Assembly: GCA_946811695.1 (NCBI GenBank)
Contig: OX328124.1
Span: 32,797,648 to 32,861,647 of the forward strand
DNA from: Gonocerus acuteangulatus
Lineage: Eukaryota; Arthropoda; Insecta; Hemiptera; Coreidae
Direction of reading: 5' to 3'
Length of the DNA: 64,000 nt
Both the position numbers and the translations under genes were made by a program. The notes under the pieces were generated by a model. That model was not told where the DNA came from. It saw only the letters and a program-made list of their open reading frames with translations, and ran no database searches. This document shows positions 12,360-24,305 of the stretch, piece after piece; position 1 is the first letter of the stretch; the number at the start of each line of letters is the position of its first letter.

Positions 12360-13375
12360 ATGACCAAAGCTAAAATAAAACCGAACAAACAAACTAAAAT
12401 AAAACCGAACGAACAAACTAAAATAAAACCGAACAAACAAACTAAAATAAAACCAAACAAACAAACTAAAATAAAACCGAACGAACAAACTAAAATAAAA
12501 CCGAACAAACAAACTAAAATAAAACCAAACAAACAAACTAAAATAAAACCGAACAAACAAACTAAAATAAAACCAAACAAACAAACTAAAATAAAACCGA
12601 ACAAACAAACTAAAATAAAACCGAACAAACAAACTAAAATAAAACCGAACAAACAAACTAAAATAAAACCGAACGAACAAACTAAAATAAAACCGAACGA
12701 ACAAACTAAAATAAAACCGAACAAACAAACTAAAATAAAACCGAACGAACAAACTAAAATAAAACCGAACGAACAAACTAAAATAAAACCGAACGAACAA
12801 ACTAAAATAAAACCGAACAAATAAACTAAAATAAAACCGAACGAACAAACTAAAATAAAACCGAACAAACAAACTAAAATAAAACCGAACGAACAAACTA
12901 AAATAAAACCGAACGAACAAACTAAAATAAAACCGAACAAACAAACTAAAATAAAACCGAACGAACAAACTAAAATAAAACCGAACGAACAAACTAAAAT
13001 AAAACCGAACAAATAAACTAAAATAAAACCAAACAAACAAACTAAAATAAAACCGAACAAACAAACTAAAATAAAACCAAACAAACAAACTAAAATAAAA
13101 CCGAACAAACAAACTAAAATAAAACCGAACAAACAAACTAAAATAAAACCGAACGAACAAACTAAAATAAAACCGAACGAACAAACTAAAATAAAACCGA
13201 ACAAACAAACTAAAATAAAACCGAACGAACAAACTAAAATAAAACCGAACAAACAAACTCAAATAAAACCGAACGAACAAACTAAAATAAAACCGAACAA
13301 ATAAACTAAAATAAAACCGAACGAACAAACTAAAATAAAACCGAACAAACAAACTAAAATAAAACCGAACAAATG
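12360..13375. repeat. 24-bp minisatellite, about 42 copies
   Basis: The unit is close to ctaaaataaaaccgaacaaa plus caaa. Two positions vary: gaacaaac/gaacgaac and ccgaac/ccaaac. The unit length is a multiple of three and stop codons are rare, so long frames appear on both strands (8-residue repeats such as TKIKPNKQ or FVRFYFSL). These are not genes. Confidence 0.95.
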
Positions 13376-15195
13376 TATAAATTACTTGGTAATGTGCAAT
13401 TACAACTCCTAGAGTCTCAATGTAGTATACTAAAGTTAGTTAAATCATGATTGCAGTTATAAACAGAAGGATAAAAGTTATTATATATATATATATATAA
13501 AAGTATGTAAGTATTATTCGATACATTACTCTATTTTATTTTATGTGTTTGTGGTCCTTAGGTATGTTGTAATATGGAGCTCTGATATCTAATAAAAGCT
13601 TAGTTATGTTTCGAGGTGCGTGCAAGTTGCTTTTTTTAAAGCAGCCTCTTTGGAAATTGTTTATTAATAGGTTTTATTTAAATTCTTGTTGCACAGTGAA
13701 TGATTTATAAACATGTTGCACACTCAGGCCAAAACAGTTATTTTAAATGTTATTTCAATTTTAATTTAAATGTTATTAATAAATATTATTTTATATTTAT
13801 TTATCTGCTAACAAATGTTGTTTTTTCTTCAGTATAAAATAAGTTTTCAAAATAAAACTGTACTTATACAAGTAACTAATACTTTTTCTTTTTATTTGTA
13901 CATGAAGTATTATAGTGGATTATGAGTGTGTTTATCATCTCTTTGAGAAGATAGTTTGTTCTGAATTAAATATATATCTTGAGGAAAACAATAAATAAAT
14001 ACCTAAATTTCGTGCAAGAATATTTGTCATTCTATATCGAAATAAATCTTTATAAAAAATACAAAACCCTTGTGGAGGAAATTCGTTATTGTTTCCACCA
14101 ACAAATCCACTCGAACCTTGTTTGAAAACCACTGTTTGAAAAAGGGCAAAAAAATAATTTTATAAATTAAACTGTTTTTTAGCACTTTGCAAAATAATGT
14201 CTTCATCGTACTTTGTACCAAAAATAATTCCCCTCACAATGTGTGTGTGTATATACATATAAATATAAAGGTGGTGGACTTTTTGTTCCCATTAATTTAT
14301 TTTAAATATATATTTGCGAGTTAAAACTCTACAACTTCTTATTACATAAAATTTAAAATTGTCATAGTAGAATAAAAGATAAATTAAAGAAGAAAGAAAC
14401 CAAATACAAAGTATAACTAATTAACTGAAATTATTGGTATTAACTTTTGTTAATGGCCTTAATTACAATAAATTTTGCAAGTATGTAATATTTTAGATTA
14501 ATAGTTGGACATAAATATATCCAATAATGATATACAATTTATACTTATGATTTATACTTTATAGTATTTTTACGAAAGATATTGCAAGTGATTGGTTTTA
14601 AATGATTTAAGACCATTGATTCTCGTGCTGAAGTTTTTGTTGCTTGAACTTTTTCAGTATGAAAAATTTCAGCATCATTAATTAGACCGAAGATCAATAA
14701 AACCAAAAATAAAAATAAAATCTACTGTTTCCCTTTCCCAGTAGCATAAGCTCTCTTTATACAGGCAGGCTGTAAAAATGGAGTATCTTATGCTGTATCA
14801 GTATACATTACTATAGATAAATTAAGAGATGTAAAAGCGGCGAAATGTTTTCCATGTGATTTTATCTGTACCCTTCACATGATTTACTTTATAAATATAT
14901 CAGTTATTAGTTGAAAATATCACTTAATAAAAATTGGTTGACCGGCAAGATTATGCCGATTTTAAGTATTATTATTATTATTAATAATTCCTCATATCGA
15001 ATTGTGATAATGGTATATATTTTTTTAACTAAAAGCATATTCACCCAAAACTTCTAATAGCCGGGTTATTGAAATCCCTAAAGAAGTTCTAGCCCAAGAT
15101 ATAGAACCTTCCCCAAGATATTGCTCATAATCAACTATACCAAACCTAAAATATTTAAAAATCTATATAAATATCCTTTCTTTCTTTTTCTGTTT

Positions 15196-15197
<2 letters not shown>
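13376..15197. other. AT-rich spacer, no gene seen
   Basis: Contains a short TA run at 13480-13499 and an ATT triplet run near 14970-14990. The overlapping minus-strand frames at 13935-14221 have no recognisable domain. Confidence 0.5.

Positions 15198-15232
<35 letters not shown>
15198..15232. repeat. (TA)n microsatellite
   Basis: About 32 bases of TA. Confidence 0.9.
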
Positions 15233-15237
<5 letters not shown>

Positions 15238-15705
15238 TTTTCACTTTTAAAGCTGACGACTGATATTAAAGAGTTTTTCGCCTCAGTAGCGGAACTCTAT
15301 AAATTGAATAAATATAAATCAAATAAAGGGGATCTCTTTACTTTGAATAGAATCTACAACTTTGAGGATATATTTTCATTTGATTCTTTAATGACCAAAT
15401 CCACCTATAAAACAATCCATGTCTGACTGCAAGTCCAATGAAATTTTTTTCAATTTTATGATCAGCTGTTTATTAAATAATTATTGACTGAAATGATCTT
15501 GTAATTTATCAGATCTGAAATAGTTTGCTCACTTCTCTTGAGTCATTTATCCTCGAAAAAATGATTAAATAAAATAAGGATTGTTGTCTTTATTTTGCAT
15601 ACAACTCAAGGTTAAATGTAAAAAATATTTTAATTACTTTATAAGAAATTGATTTTTGTAAACGTTTTTTGTCTAAAGTTCGGAATAAAAAGATAATATA
15701 TTAAT

Positions 15706-15909
15706 TATTTAAATTTTCATTTATTCATTATTAATAACTGAGAATTTTGGGACGGGTTCTCTATAGGTTACCACCCTTTCCTAGCCAGGAAAGGGCTGAT
15801 GCCTTTTCTTTTTTCTAAAGAAAAGCCACTGCCCCATAGTGGGAATCGAACCCACGACCTTTGGCACGGAGCGTTAAGTTCTCACGCCTTAACACTCACG
15901 TTCACAGGG
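15706..15909 (-). mobile_element. tRNA-derived SINE, family B, full length with target-site duplication
   Basis: Read on the minus strand, the element has a tRNA-like head with a B box in the phrase GTGGGTTCGATTCCCACTAT. The body follows (GGCATCAGCCC, GGGTGGTAACCTATAGAGAA) and then an AT-rich tail ending AAATGAAAATTTAAATAA. It is flanked by a perfect 10-bp direct repeat, atatattaat (15696-15705 and 15910-15919). This is the best-preserved member and serves as reference for the other fragments. A LINE must supply its retrotransposition; none is intact here. Confidence 0.8.
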
Positions 15910-16494
15910 ATATATTAATATTCTTCTGTTTATTGAAATTTTGCCAGTGCTTATAATCAGTGTTTACCTGGTCAATTGTAACAGTGGAAATGGGAACCGC
16001 CAAATCTTTATCATGTGTAAGAATGAAATTTCATTCAGCATTTGAATATTCAGGACATTTTTGTTTCTCAAATTTCGAGAAATACAGGCGTGAATTGTAT
16101 GTAATCAACCTTATATATTCTGGTTTCATTTGCTAACGGCGCCAAAATCACCCTTAAAGAACTTATATCAGCCTTTCCAAAACAAATTTTTAATGATAGA
16201 ATTTTGGCTCTATTTCCAAGTAATCATTTTTAGAAACCTAGGCTTTGGATGAAAGTATTCATCAAAGCCAAAGTTATCAACACATGATTGATTAGAAATG
16301 ACCAAAAGGCGACAACTAGCAAATTTAGACCGTGTCTGAAAAGGTACAGCCTAGCATGAACAGTCGGCTAGTCTGCTACAATTTACCTTGCCTCTCTGGG
16401 TAAATGAATTTATGAATGGCTGAGGAAGACAACAAACTGGAAACGTTTGTAATTTTTTGAAGTTTATATATTAATGCACTTGTGAGGCCGCTAG

Positions 16495-17340
16495 TATGAC
16501 GATTTATCATATAAAATTAAGATTTAAATAAATGTTGGTAATTTTTTAATATAAGAATTATGAAGGCATTTTTCCTTAATTTAAAATTACGAATATATAA
16601 TTTTATGCTTTGCAATTAGTTTTTTTTAATTATAAGGTCAAGTGGAGGAAAAGCAAGGGGTGGTGGAAGTTATTAGAACGTAAAATCGGGATATGATAAC
16701 TTTCTAACAAATCACTAAATGTTTTCCAAGAAAATCTTTTGTAATATAATTGAAGGGGTCGGGGCAATATAGTGCCGAGCAACATTTTTAATAACACTTC
16801 TTAATTCTTAACAGCTGCTTTATGTTAAATATTACTTGGGGCTATCAGTTGAAATGGTTAGAGACAACAAGATTAAGAAGCATACAGAGCTTGAAGTCAT
16901 ATTTTGTAGCATTTGCATCGTATAATGATAGTCTCAAATAATATCCAACGTTTAGCAGCTACGGTTAAGTTTTGTTAAAAATGTTGCCCCGACCCCTTCA
17001 AATGTTAAATAACGCGTTATCATTCGATCAGAGGGTACAAAGGTTTCTGTTTCCTTAACTGTTTTCCCCACCAACAAGTGGGTATATGATTTTATTAAAG
17101 CTTCAAATTTTAATAAATACTAAAAACTTTTCCCATGACTAAAAATAGAATATTTTTCGGAATTTAAGTTTTTTCTTGTTAAAAATCTTTTTTTTTTTTC
17201 CCTCCATACTCTAAATTAAATTAACGAACGTTCCCAAAATTAATTAGATAATTTTTCGAAAGAATGGTTAGCAGGCTGTTTGTATAGAATTGGGCAGCAA
17301 TCTTTATTTGATTATTGAATAATGCTTTTCTCTTTACTAA
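16495..17340 (+). repeat. Segmental duplication, copy 1 (contains a MITE)
   Basis: Phrases such as ggaggaaaagcaaggggtgg, aaaacttttcccatgactaa and gaatatttttcggaattta recur in the same order at 17390-17850. This copy is longer because a 248-bp element interrupts it. Confidence 0.75.
16752..16999. mobile_element. 248-bp MITE-like element inside duplication copy 1
   Basis: The ends are inverted repeats: GAAGGGGTCGGGGCAA at the left and TTGCCCCGACCCCTTC at the right, with the neighbouring caacatttttaa also matched. The corresponding site in copy 2 (about 17650-17665) lacks it, so the sequence itself shows the empty site. Confidence 0.8.
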
Positions 17341-17389
17341 AACGTTTTTCCCATGACTAAAAATCGAATATTTTTCGGACTTTAAAAAC

Positions 17390-17850
17390 TCATTTCATAA
17401 ATTTAAGATTTAAATACATTATTGTTAATTTTTTTACCATATGAATATAAACTACTAAGAGGAATTTTTACTCAACTTAAAATTCCGAATATATAATTTT
17501 ATTAGCTTTTTATTTGATTTAGCTTTTTTAATGGTAAGGTCAATTGGAGGAAAAGCAAGGGGTGGGGGAGATGAGTAGAAATTAAAATAGGGATGTGAAA
17601 ACTTCTTGACAAATCGTTGTACGTTTTCCAAGACAATAGTATGTAGTATAAATTTTAAATAAGGAGTATGTGTGTGTAGTCGGTTAGAGGGAACAAAAAT
17701 TTCTGTTTCCTAAAATTTTTTTCACACCAGCTAGTCCCCCATAAATGGTATATGATTATCTTAAAATAATGCTTTAAATAATAATAAATATTAAAAAGTT
17801 TTTCGCACGACTAAAAATCGAATATTTTTCGGAATTTACAATATTTTTTT
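17390..17850 (+). repeat. Segmental duplication, copy 2 (empty site)
   Basis: Parallel to 16495-17340 (ggaggaaaagcaaggggtgg, cgactaaaaatcgaatattt). Only the duplicated frame is present here; there is no coding region. Confidence 0.75.
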
Positions 17851-17857
17851 TAATAAA

Positions 17858-18160
17858 ATGTCAATTATATCTTCTGATGAGATGCGCCAACGACCTGAAA
17901 CTTTGACTTTGCTGTGTTGTTATTATGATTACCTGTTTGGTATAGTGCGCCGACGAGTACGATCTATAGTTAGGAGAGCTGGATGGGAGGAGATGCTCTC
18001 ACTGTGTCTCGGCAGCCAGTGGCAGAATATCCCACCTCCCGCTCTCTATATCCCCTCTCCATCCACCCCCACTACCTCCCACATAGGGTGGGGGGTGGCG
18101 GGGAATTGGCCTTTTTGGAAAGGATTAGGGAAAATTGTACGCGGAGGGTATTTCATATAA
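17858..18160 (+). other. Unrecognised 100-codon open frame in a GC-richer patch
   Basis: The frame starts MSIISSDEMRQRPETLTLL and continues through an Arg-rich and then a Pro/Trp-rich stretch. I see no known domain, signal peptide or splice context. The GC-richer patch could be part of a repeat. Probably not a gene. Confidence 0.15.
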
Positions 18161-18244
18161 ACTTTTTTCAATAAAAAAACAAAAATCAGTATCTGTTTTA
18201 TTTTATGAAACCAATTAGGTAGCTTTACTACAGGGATTGTATCT

Positions 18245-18283
18245 AAAAAAAAAAAGTCCGACTCACTTGGACTGCGTCATCGA
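18245..18283 (+). repeat. Isolated terminus of the large TIR-family repeat
   Basis: aaaaaaagtccgactcactt, then ggactgcgtcatc, matches the terminal inverted repeat at 46464-46508 with a few differences. Confidence 0.55.
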
Positions 18284-18485
18284 AGTTATATATTGCTTTT
18301 TCTAGGTTTGATTTGGAAAACTTAGAATATTACCTCATCTTGTAATCAAAATTGCCCAGAAGGAGTCAACACAAAAAATAAAATAAAATGAAATAATATA
18401 CCTAACACTATTTTATTGAATACAAAATTAATAAAGTTCTTTTTGAAAATTAAAAGTAGGAACGAAGAGAATTGAATTGGCTTCA

Positions 18486-20378
18486 GTAGTAAAGATATGT
18501 GTAGTAAAGATATGTGTAGTAAAGATATGTGTAGTAAAGATATGTGTAGTAAAGATATGTGTAGTAAAGATATGTGTAGTAAAGATATGTGTAGTAAAGA
18601 TATGTGTAGTAAAGATATGTGTAGTAAAGATATGTGTAGTAAAGATAAGTGTAGTAAAGATAAGTGTAGTAAAGATATGTGTAGTAAAGATATGTGTAGT
18701 AAAGATATGTGTAGTAAAGATAAGTGTAGTAAAGATAAGTGTAGTAAAGATATGTGTAGTAAAGATATGTGTAGTAAAGATATGTGTAGTAAAGATAAGT
18801 GTAGTAAAGATAAGTGTAGTAAAGATATGTGTAGTAAAGATATGTGTAGTAAAGATATGTGTAGTAAAGATATGTGTAGTAAAGATATGTGTAGTAAAGA
18901 TATGTGTAGTAAAGATATGTGTAGTAAAGATAAGTGTAGTAAAGATAAGTGTAGTAAAGATATGTGTAGTAAAGATATGTTTAGTAAAGATAAGTGTAGT
19001 AAAGATATGTGTAGTAAAGATATGTGTAGTAAAGATATGTGTAGTAAAGATAAGTGTAGTAAAGATAAGTGTAGTAAAGATATGTGTAGTAAAGATATGT
19101 GTAGTAAAGATATGTGTAGTAAAGATAAGTGTAGTAAAGATATGTGTAGTAAAGATATGTGTAGTAAAGATATGTGTAGTAAAGATAAGTGTAGTAAAGA
19201 TAAGTGTAGTAAAGATATGTGTAGTAAAGATATGTGTAGTAAAGATATGTGTAGTAAAGATATGTGTAGTAAAGATAAGTGTAGTAAAGATATGTGTAGT
19301 AAAGATATGTGTAGTAAAGATATGTGTAGTAAAGATATGTGTAGTAAAGATATGTGTAGTAAAGATATGTGTAGTAAAGATATGTGTAGTAAAGATATGT
19401 GTAGTAAAGATATGTGTAGTAAAGATATGTGTAGTAAAGATATGTGTAGTAAAGATATGTGTAGTAAAGATATGTGTAGTAAAGATATGTGTAGTAAAGA
19501 TATGTGTAGTAAAGATATGTGTAGTAAAGATATGTGTAGTAAAGATATGTGTAGTAAAGATATGTGTAGTAAAGATAAGTGTAGTAAAGATAAGTGTAGT
19601 AAAGATATGTGTAGTAAAGATATGTGTAGTAAAGATATGTGTAGTAAAGATATGTGTAGTAAAGATATGTGTAGTAAAGATATGTGTAGTAAAGATAAGT
19701 GTAGTAAAGATAAGTGTAGTAAAGATATGTGTAGTAAAGATATGTGTAGTAAAGATATGTGTAGTAAAGATATGTGTAGTAAAGATATGTGTAGTAAAGA
19801 TAAGTGTAGTAAAGATAAGTGTAGTAAAGATAAGTGTAGTAAAGATATGTGTAGTAAAGATATGTGTAGTAAAGATATGTGTAGTAAAGATATGTGTAGT
19901 AAAGATATGTGTAGTAAAGATAAGTGTAGTAAAGATAAGTGTAGTAAAGATATGTGTAGTAAAGATATGTGTAGTAAAGATATGTGTAGTAAAGATATGT
20001 GTAGTAAAGATATGTGTAGTAAAGATATGTGTAGTAAAGATAAGTGTAGTAAAGATAAGTGTAGTAAAGATATGTGTAGTAAAGATAAGTGTAGTAAAGA
20101 TATGTGTAGTAAAGATAAGTGTAGTAAAGATATGTGTAGTAAAGATATGTGTAGTAAAGATAAGTGTAGTAAAGATATGTGTAGTAAAGATATGTGTAGT
20201 AAAGATAAGTGTAGTAAAGATATGTGTAGTAAAGATAAGTGTAGTAAAGATATGTGTAGTAAAGATATGTGTAGTAAAGATATGTGTAGTAAAGATATGT
20301 GTAGTAAAGATATGTGTAGTAAAGATAAGTGTAGTAAAGATAAGTGTAGTAAAGATATGTGTAGTAAAGATATGTGTT
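18486..20378. repeat. 15-bp minisatellite, about 126 copies in two unit states
   Basis: The unit is gtagtaaagatatgt, with a T/A alternative (atgtgt or aagtgt) and a single odd unit (atgttt, near 18980). Four reading frames run through without stops because the unit is five codons, giving ISLLH, CSKDM, VVKIC and YYTYL repeats. These are not proteins. The A-state units come mostly as adjacent pairs separated by 2-7 T-state units. A block of about 20 consecutive T-state units lies near 19270-19570. Confidence 0.97.
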
Positions 20379-21114
20379 TTTCAAACGGTAATAAAAAATC
20401 TACCCGACATTTTTTCTTACATTTATAAATTGTTTGTTGGGTTGTTACCCAATTATTATTGTTAACTCGTGTAGAAAAAAATCGCAATTGAAGCAAGTCA
20501 AAGGATGATAAGAGTTTTCAATTTAACGCAAAACATATATTTTCGTATCACATAAACATACTTTTTAGATAGAGAATCATTTAGAGAAAACATTTTCAAT
20601 TTTAAAGTCGATCTGTGGGAGAATAAAAAAAGAAGTGGAACAGCTTCATTATTCAGAATGAATGAAACTAGCCAAGCCATTGTGTGTGTATACTTATACA
20701 TAATCCCTTTCTCTTTCCCTCTCTCTGTCTCTTTCTGTTCACATTATTCATCTCTCAGTCTTTACCTCCCTCACTCTTTATCCGAAAATTTGAAGTTACA
20801 GAAAATTATTGATGATTGCCTTCCAAAAGAAGGGAAAGTGCTGGTGCTCAAAGGGAATAGGTAATGTTTTACCTTGAGAAGAGTTTGTCTATTTCTCTCA
20901 ATACTATCTGCTTCTATATCGTATGAAGGATCCAGTTCTACATAAACCATTAATAACATGCTGCAATAGTTGGCTTCAAAATTTTTATTTTACTTTTTCG
21001 TAATTTGGCGATAAAACGATCCCCACAAAAAGCTAACGTTGAAAAAAAGTGGCCAAGTTCCAGGTCCTTCCCAAAAACAGTTTGCCCGTTTTAACTCACC
21101 TAGAGTTCATATCG
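20379..21114. other. No supported gene
   Basis: Spacer with a CT-rich stretch near 20710-20770. No domains are seen in the short open frames. Confidence 0.5.
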
Positions 21115-21360
21115 TCCCTTCCATGTCAAACTATCGAATATGCAAATTGGAGAAAACTACACAACGGACATATTCTATCCATCGAAGAAGTAATATATTG
21201 AAAAATGGCCATATTCAATACTTTATTTAAGGTATTCAAGGCTATTCTAAAGGTGTTAGAATTGTGACAACTTGCGACAAGCCGTATCGTCCACAATCCA
21301 AGAGCAAAGTCTCGAATCTGAAGAGATTTTGCATATTCGATAGTTTGACATGGTTGGGAA
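21115..21360. mobile_element. 246-bp MITE family M1, copy 1
   Basis: The TIRs read CCATGTCAAACTATCGAATA at the left and its complement at the right (tattcgatagtttgacatgg). Internal phrases (aatatattgaaaaatgg, aaggctattctaaagg, gacaagccgtatcgtccaca) match copy 2 at 54367-54600. Confidence 0.85.
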
Positions 21361-21653
21361 CATATAAAACCTTTCGTTTTAAGTAACCAGAGAGTTTAGG
21401 GTAAATTTATAAAAAAATAAAATACCGACACGTAGTAACAGTAGAAAGAATAATAAAACATAGTTCACGTCCTCGTGTCATCCTCTTTAAGCCAAAAATA
21501 GACGGTGCCAACAAATTCTCTTACAAAAAGTATTGATATCCCCCAATAAAACTAACGTTGAAAAAATAAGGCCAAATTTTAAGGCTCCTCCCAAAAACAG
21601 TTTGCTTATGAAAGTTATGATATAGTATTGGGCCAAGTTTTAGGTTCTTAATA

Positions 21654-21953
21654 CATTGTCAAGAACCTAATAATACCATCTCACATATTTGTGCAATTCC
21701 CACTTGAACAATTTTCGTTAACTTTCATACAGCCGTGGCCGCTTTAACATACATAGAGTTCATACAAACCCGATCGTTTTATGTCATCAAAACGTTTATA
21801 ATAATCCTGAATTGTTACCCTAAGGGCCTGAATCTTTAAATGCCAGAAATTGTATACTAAATCTGATCGTTATAGCGGCCATCATTTAACGAAAACTGGT
21901 CAAGTTGGAAATGGAAAAATAAGTGAGAGGGTATTATTAGGTTCTTGACAAGG
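21654..21953. mobile_element. 300-bp inverted-repeat MITE with TA target site
   Basis: Arms of about 100 bases: TTGTCAAGAACCTAATAATA at the left and tattattaggttcttgacaa at the right, also sharing the ttttcgttaa and cggccgc/cggccat region further in. TA flanks both ends (21652-21653 and 21954-21955), as expected for the Tc1/mariner superfamily. Confidence 0.75.
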
Positions 21954-22469
21954 TATTATGATATATTTTGTAGACATTTTTCATTAAACTCTTTCATGAG
22001 TAGATTCCTTGGGAATTTCCTGCTGAGATGAAGTCTATGTTCATTCTAAAGCAGGGGTAATTTCACTGCCCTAATATATGTTTTTGTTAACATAAATGAA
22101 TAGTGAGTCTCCTGATGGTGGGTGGCGGGAAGTGGTTCTGCATATCAAGGAGAGTCCTCTCAGATACCAGCATGCATATTTAGATCTACTTCTCTTCATT
22201 TCACTTCTCCAAGCTTACATTAGGAATTGTGTCACGAGTTGATTCTAATCCTGTTCATTAGGTTCAATTATTTTTCACTAAAAAGAGCTATTTCCAATTG
22301 TTGTCAAACCGCGGGCACTTATTGCTGGTTATCGACTACTGGTGTTTCATTCAGGGAAATGCTTGATCGATGTCAGCCACAGCCCAATATTCATTCATTT
22401 TATTCCCTGGACAAAAATATCCATTTGTATTTTTTTTTATGATCCATTGATTAAATATTTACTTAGAAA

Positions 22470-22675
22470 GCACTAAAGATTGGCTACGCTCTATCTCTTC
22501 AACATAGCGGGAGGACTACGTTGGTGGTTCGATTTCTACCTAGTGTATTTTTCGAAAAAAAACTAAGAGGCATCAGCCCTAGCTTGGGTAGAAGAGAGTG
22601 GTCACCGGTAGATAATCTCTCCTAAAATATGTGTTATGAATAAGTGGCCGTTACAATTTAAATAAATAAATTGTA
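22470..22675 (+). mobile_element. tRNA-derived SINE, family B
   Basis: The head has a B box in tggtggttcgatttctacct. The body follows (ggcatcagccctagcttggg, gagtggtcaccggtagataa) and then the tail ttacaatttaaataaataaa. The 5' boundary is approximate. It is in the opposite orientation to the copy at 15706-15909. Confidence 0.65.
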
Positions 22676-22899
22676 CATGTCTTGATATATAGGGAAAGAA
22701 CTCAGAAGACACAGATAGCTGCACGGAGAGTCTAGGGCTGGGAGCAAATTCAGCACAGGGCAGGAGTAGCAGAAAGGCAGAAGCGATTTTGTCCAGGTTC
22801 TAATGGAAAGGCGCCTTTTCAACTCAGCACAGAGGCAGCTGAGACAGAGGATCTGTTCTCCCTCTGGCCTGTTGCCACAGTTTCCTACGCCCATTTTTG

Positions 22900-22948
22900 T
22901 GAAGAAAAGCCACACCCTTCGTGGGAATCGAAACCACGGACTCAAATG
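22900..22948 (-). repeat. SINE family B head, left piece (split)
   Basis: gaagaaaagccacacccttc, then gtgggaatcgaaaccacgga, is the reversed B-box region. The head resumes at 23476 after an insertion. Confidence 0.55.
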
Positions 22949-23475
22949 GCCCATTCACTTTACGATTTGTTGTTCTGCAGGCAGTACGATCTGCTTGAAA
23001 CGACCATTTGTACTGCGCTTGTAACGTGTGTGCACCTGTTGTTCTGCATACAGTATAGTTCGGTCGTGTTGGACGGCAGTACAGAACGTCCATAAAATCT
23101 GCAGTACGATCGGTACAACAAGCAGCCAGTCAACTTGCAGTGCGATCAACGATCAAATACGTTTGTTCTCACGCAATTCTCGTACTAATTTAATATTTTA
23201 GAATACATCCTTATTTAGCAGCCACTTTATCAACCATACTTACACCGTCCAAAATTAATAATGCAACAACAGCTGCAACCTTTTTGTTTACAAATAGTAC
23301 CATCACATATACAACCATAGAACAGTACGTAGTGCAGCACAATACTGTAAGTTCTTTCCAACTTATTGTACAACTGAGCTTGAACGTATAAGGCAAAATA
23401 TTCATACTGCAGATCTTGCCAGCCGATTGTTCGACTTGCAATACAACATATCGCAACGTGTAAGGGACCCTTTAG
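22949..23475. mobile_element. Insertion with about 40-bp imperfect TIRs inside a SINE
   Basis: The left end ccattcactttacgatttgt, then tgttctgcaggcag, aligns with the complement of the right end (cccttacacgttgcgatatg, then ttgtattgcaagtcg). The interior has repeated 'cagtacgatc'-like words (22980, 23105) but no coding region. The exact ends and target duplication are unresolved. Confidence 0.5.
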
Positions 23476-23520
23476 TTATGGAGTCCTTACACCTTAACAC
23501 TCAAAGCCACCGGCCATAAA
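23476..23520 (-). repeat. SINE family B head, right piece
   Basis: ggagtccttacaccttaaca, then ctcaaagccac, corresponds to the distal head of the reference SINE (ctcacgccttaacactcacg). Confidence 0.5.
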
Positions 23521-24159
23521 TTTGAAAAAGGAAAAACCATATGATACACATTAATAAAAATTATGGAAAATTATTGAGTTATATTTTTAACATGAAATTA
23601 AAACTTGTTTTTGTACGAAATAATTACATTAGAAATTATATACTGTCCAACAGCAACAAATACTAGTAGTATGAAAATTATTTTCTTATCATAACATATA
23701 GTGAGGTGAGTTCAGCTCCACATTCTCAATGTTTCTAATTTACTGGTTGTTTTTCAATTAGCATCTATTTCTCCTTGCATAATTATCATTTGGAATGTAA
23801 TGATTTTATTATACATCTGTAAAATTTCCTTTTTCTTTTCAATATTTTCTCGGCAGTTATTATTTACAAACAACTTACACCTTTACGACACAATAAGTCA
23901 ATATCCAATTTCCCTTGGTTTAAAGCGGAGTTGATCTTGAGTCAAATAGAAATGACAATCCTTGATTTTGAAGCATACGTAGTCTTACGTTTGGAAAATG
24001 TGTTGGGTATTTTTCATTCAATGAAATTCATTGCTTCATATGCGCGATGAAGTGTAGACTGAAAAAATAATTCCGAAATAGTTTAACCCTAGTTTTTAAT
24101 CGAAAATATTTAAAACCTACAAGACTTCAAAATTGAACACATTAAGATGACATGTGGTT

Positions 24160-24300
24160 TTAATTTAATTCAATTTTAACACCCACTTGTACAATATATT
24201 TATTTTTAGGACAGCCAATCTACAGTTTTCCAACCTTTTCTAACCAGGATAAGGCTTCTGCCTTTTCTTATTTTGTATGAAAAACCACCATTCCCTCGAA
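24160..24300 (-). repeat. Diverged SINE family B copy
   Basis: The reversed tail and body (ttaattcaattttaacaccc, then ccaaccttttctaaccagga and ggcttctgccttttctta) match the family. It is more diverged than the 15.7-kb copy. Confidence 0.55.
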
Positions 24301-24305
24301 TGCGA

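Noticed and set aside
12306..13352. Long open frames (up to 348 codons) on both strands with 8-residue repeats
   Set aside because: They are generated by a 24-bp minisatellite lacking stop codons, and both strands are open at once. There is no start context, domain or flanking exon structure.
18346..20496. Open frames up to 716 codons in four frames with 5-residue repeats
   Set aside because: They are produced by a 15-bp tandem repeat. Simultaneous openness in four frames shows that no frame is under selection.
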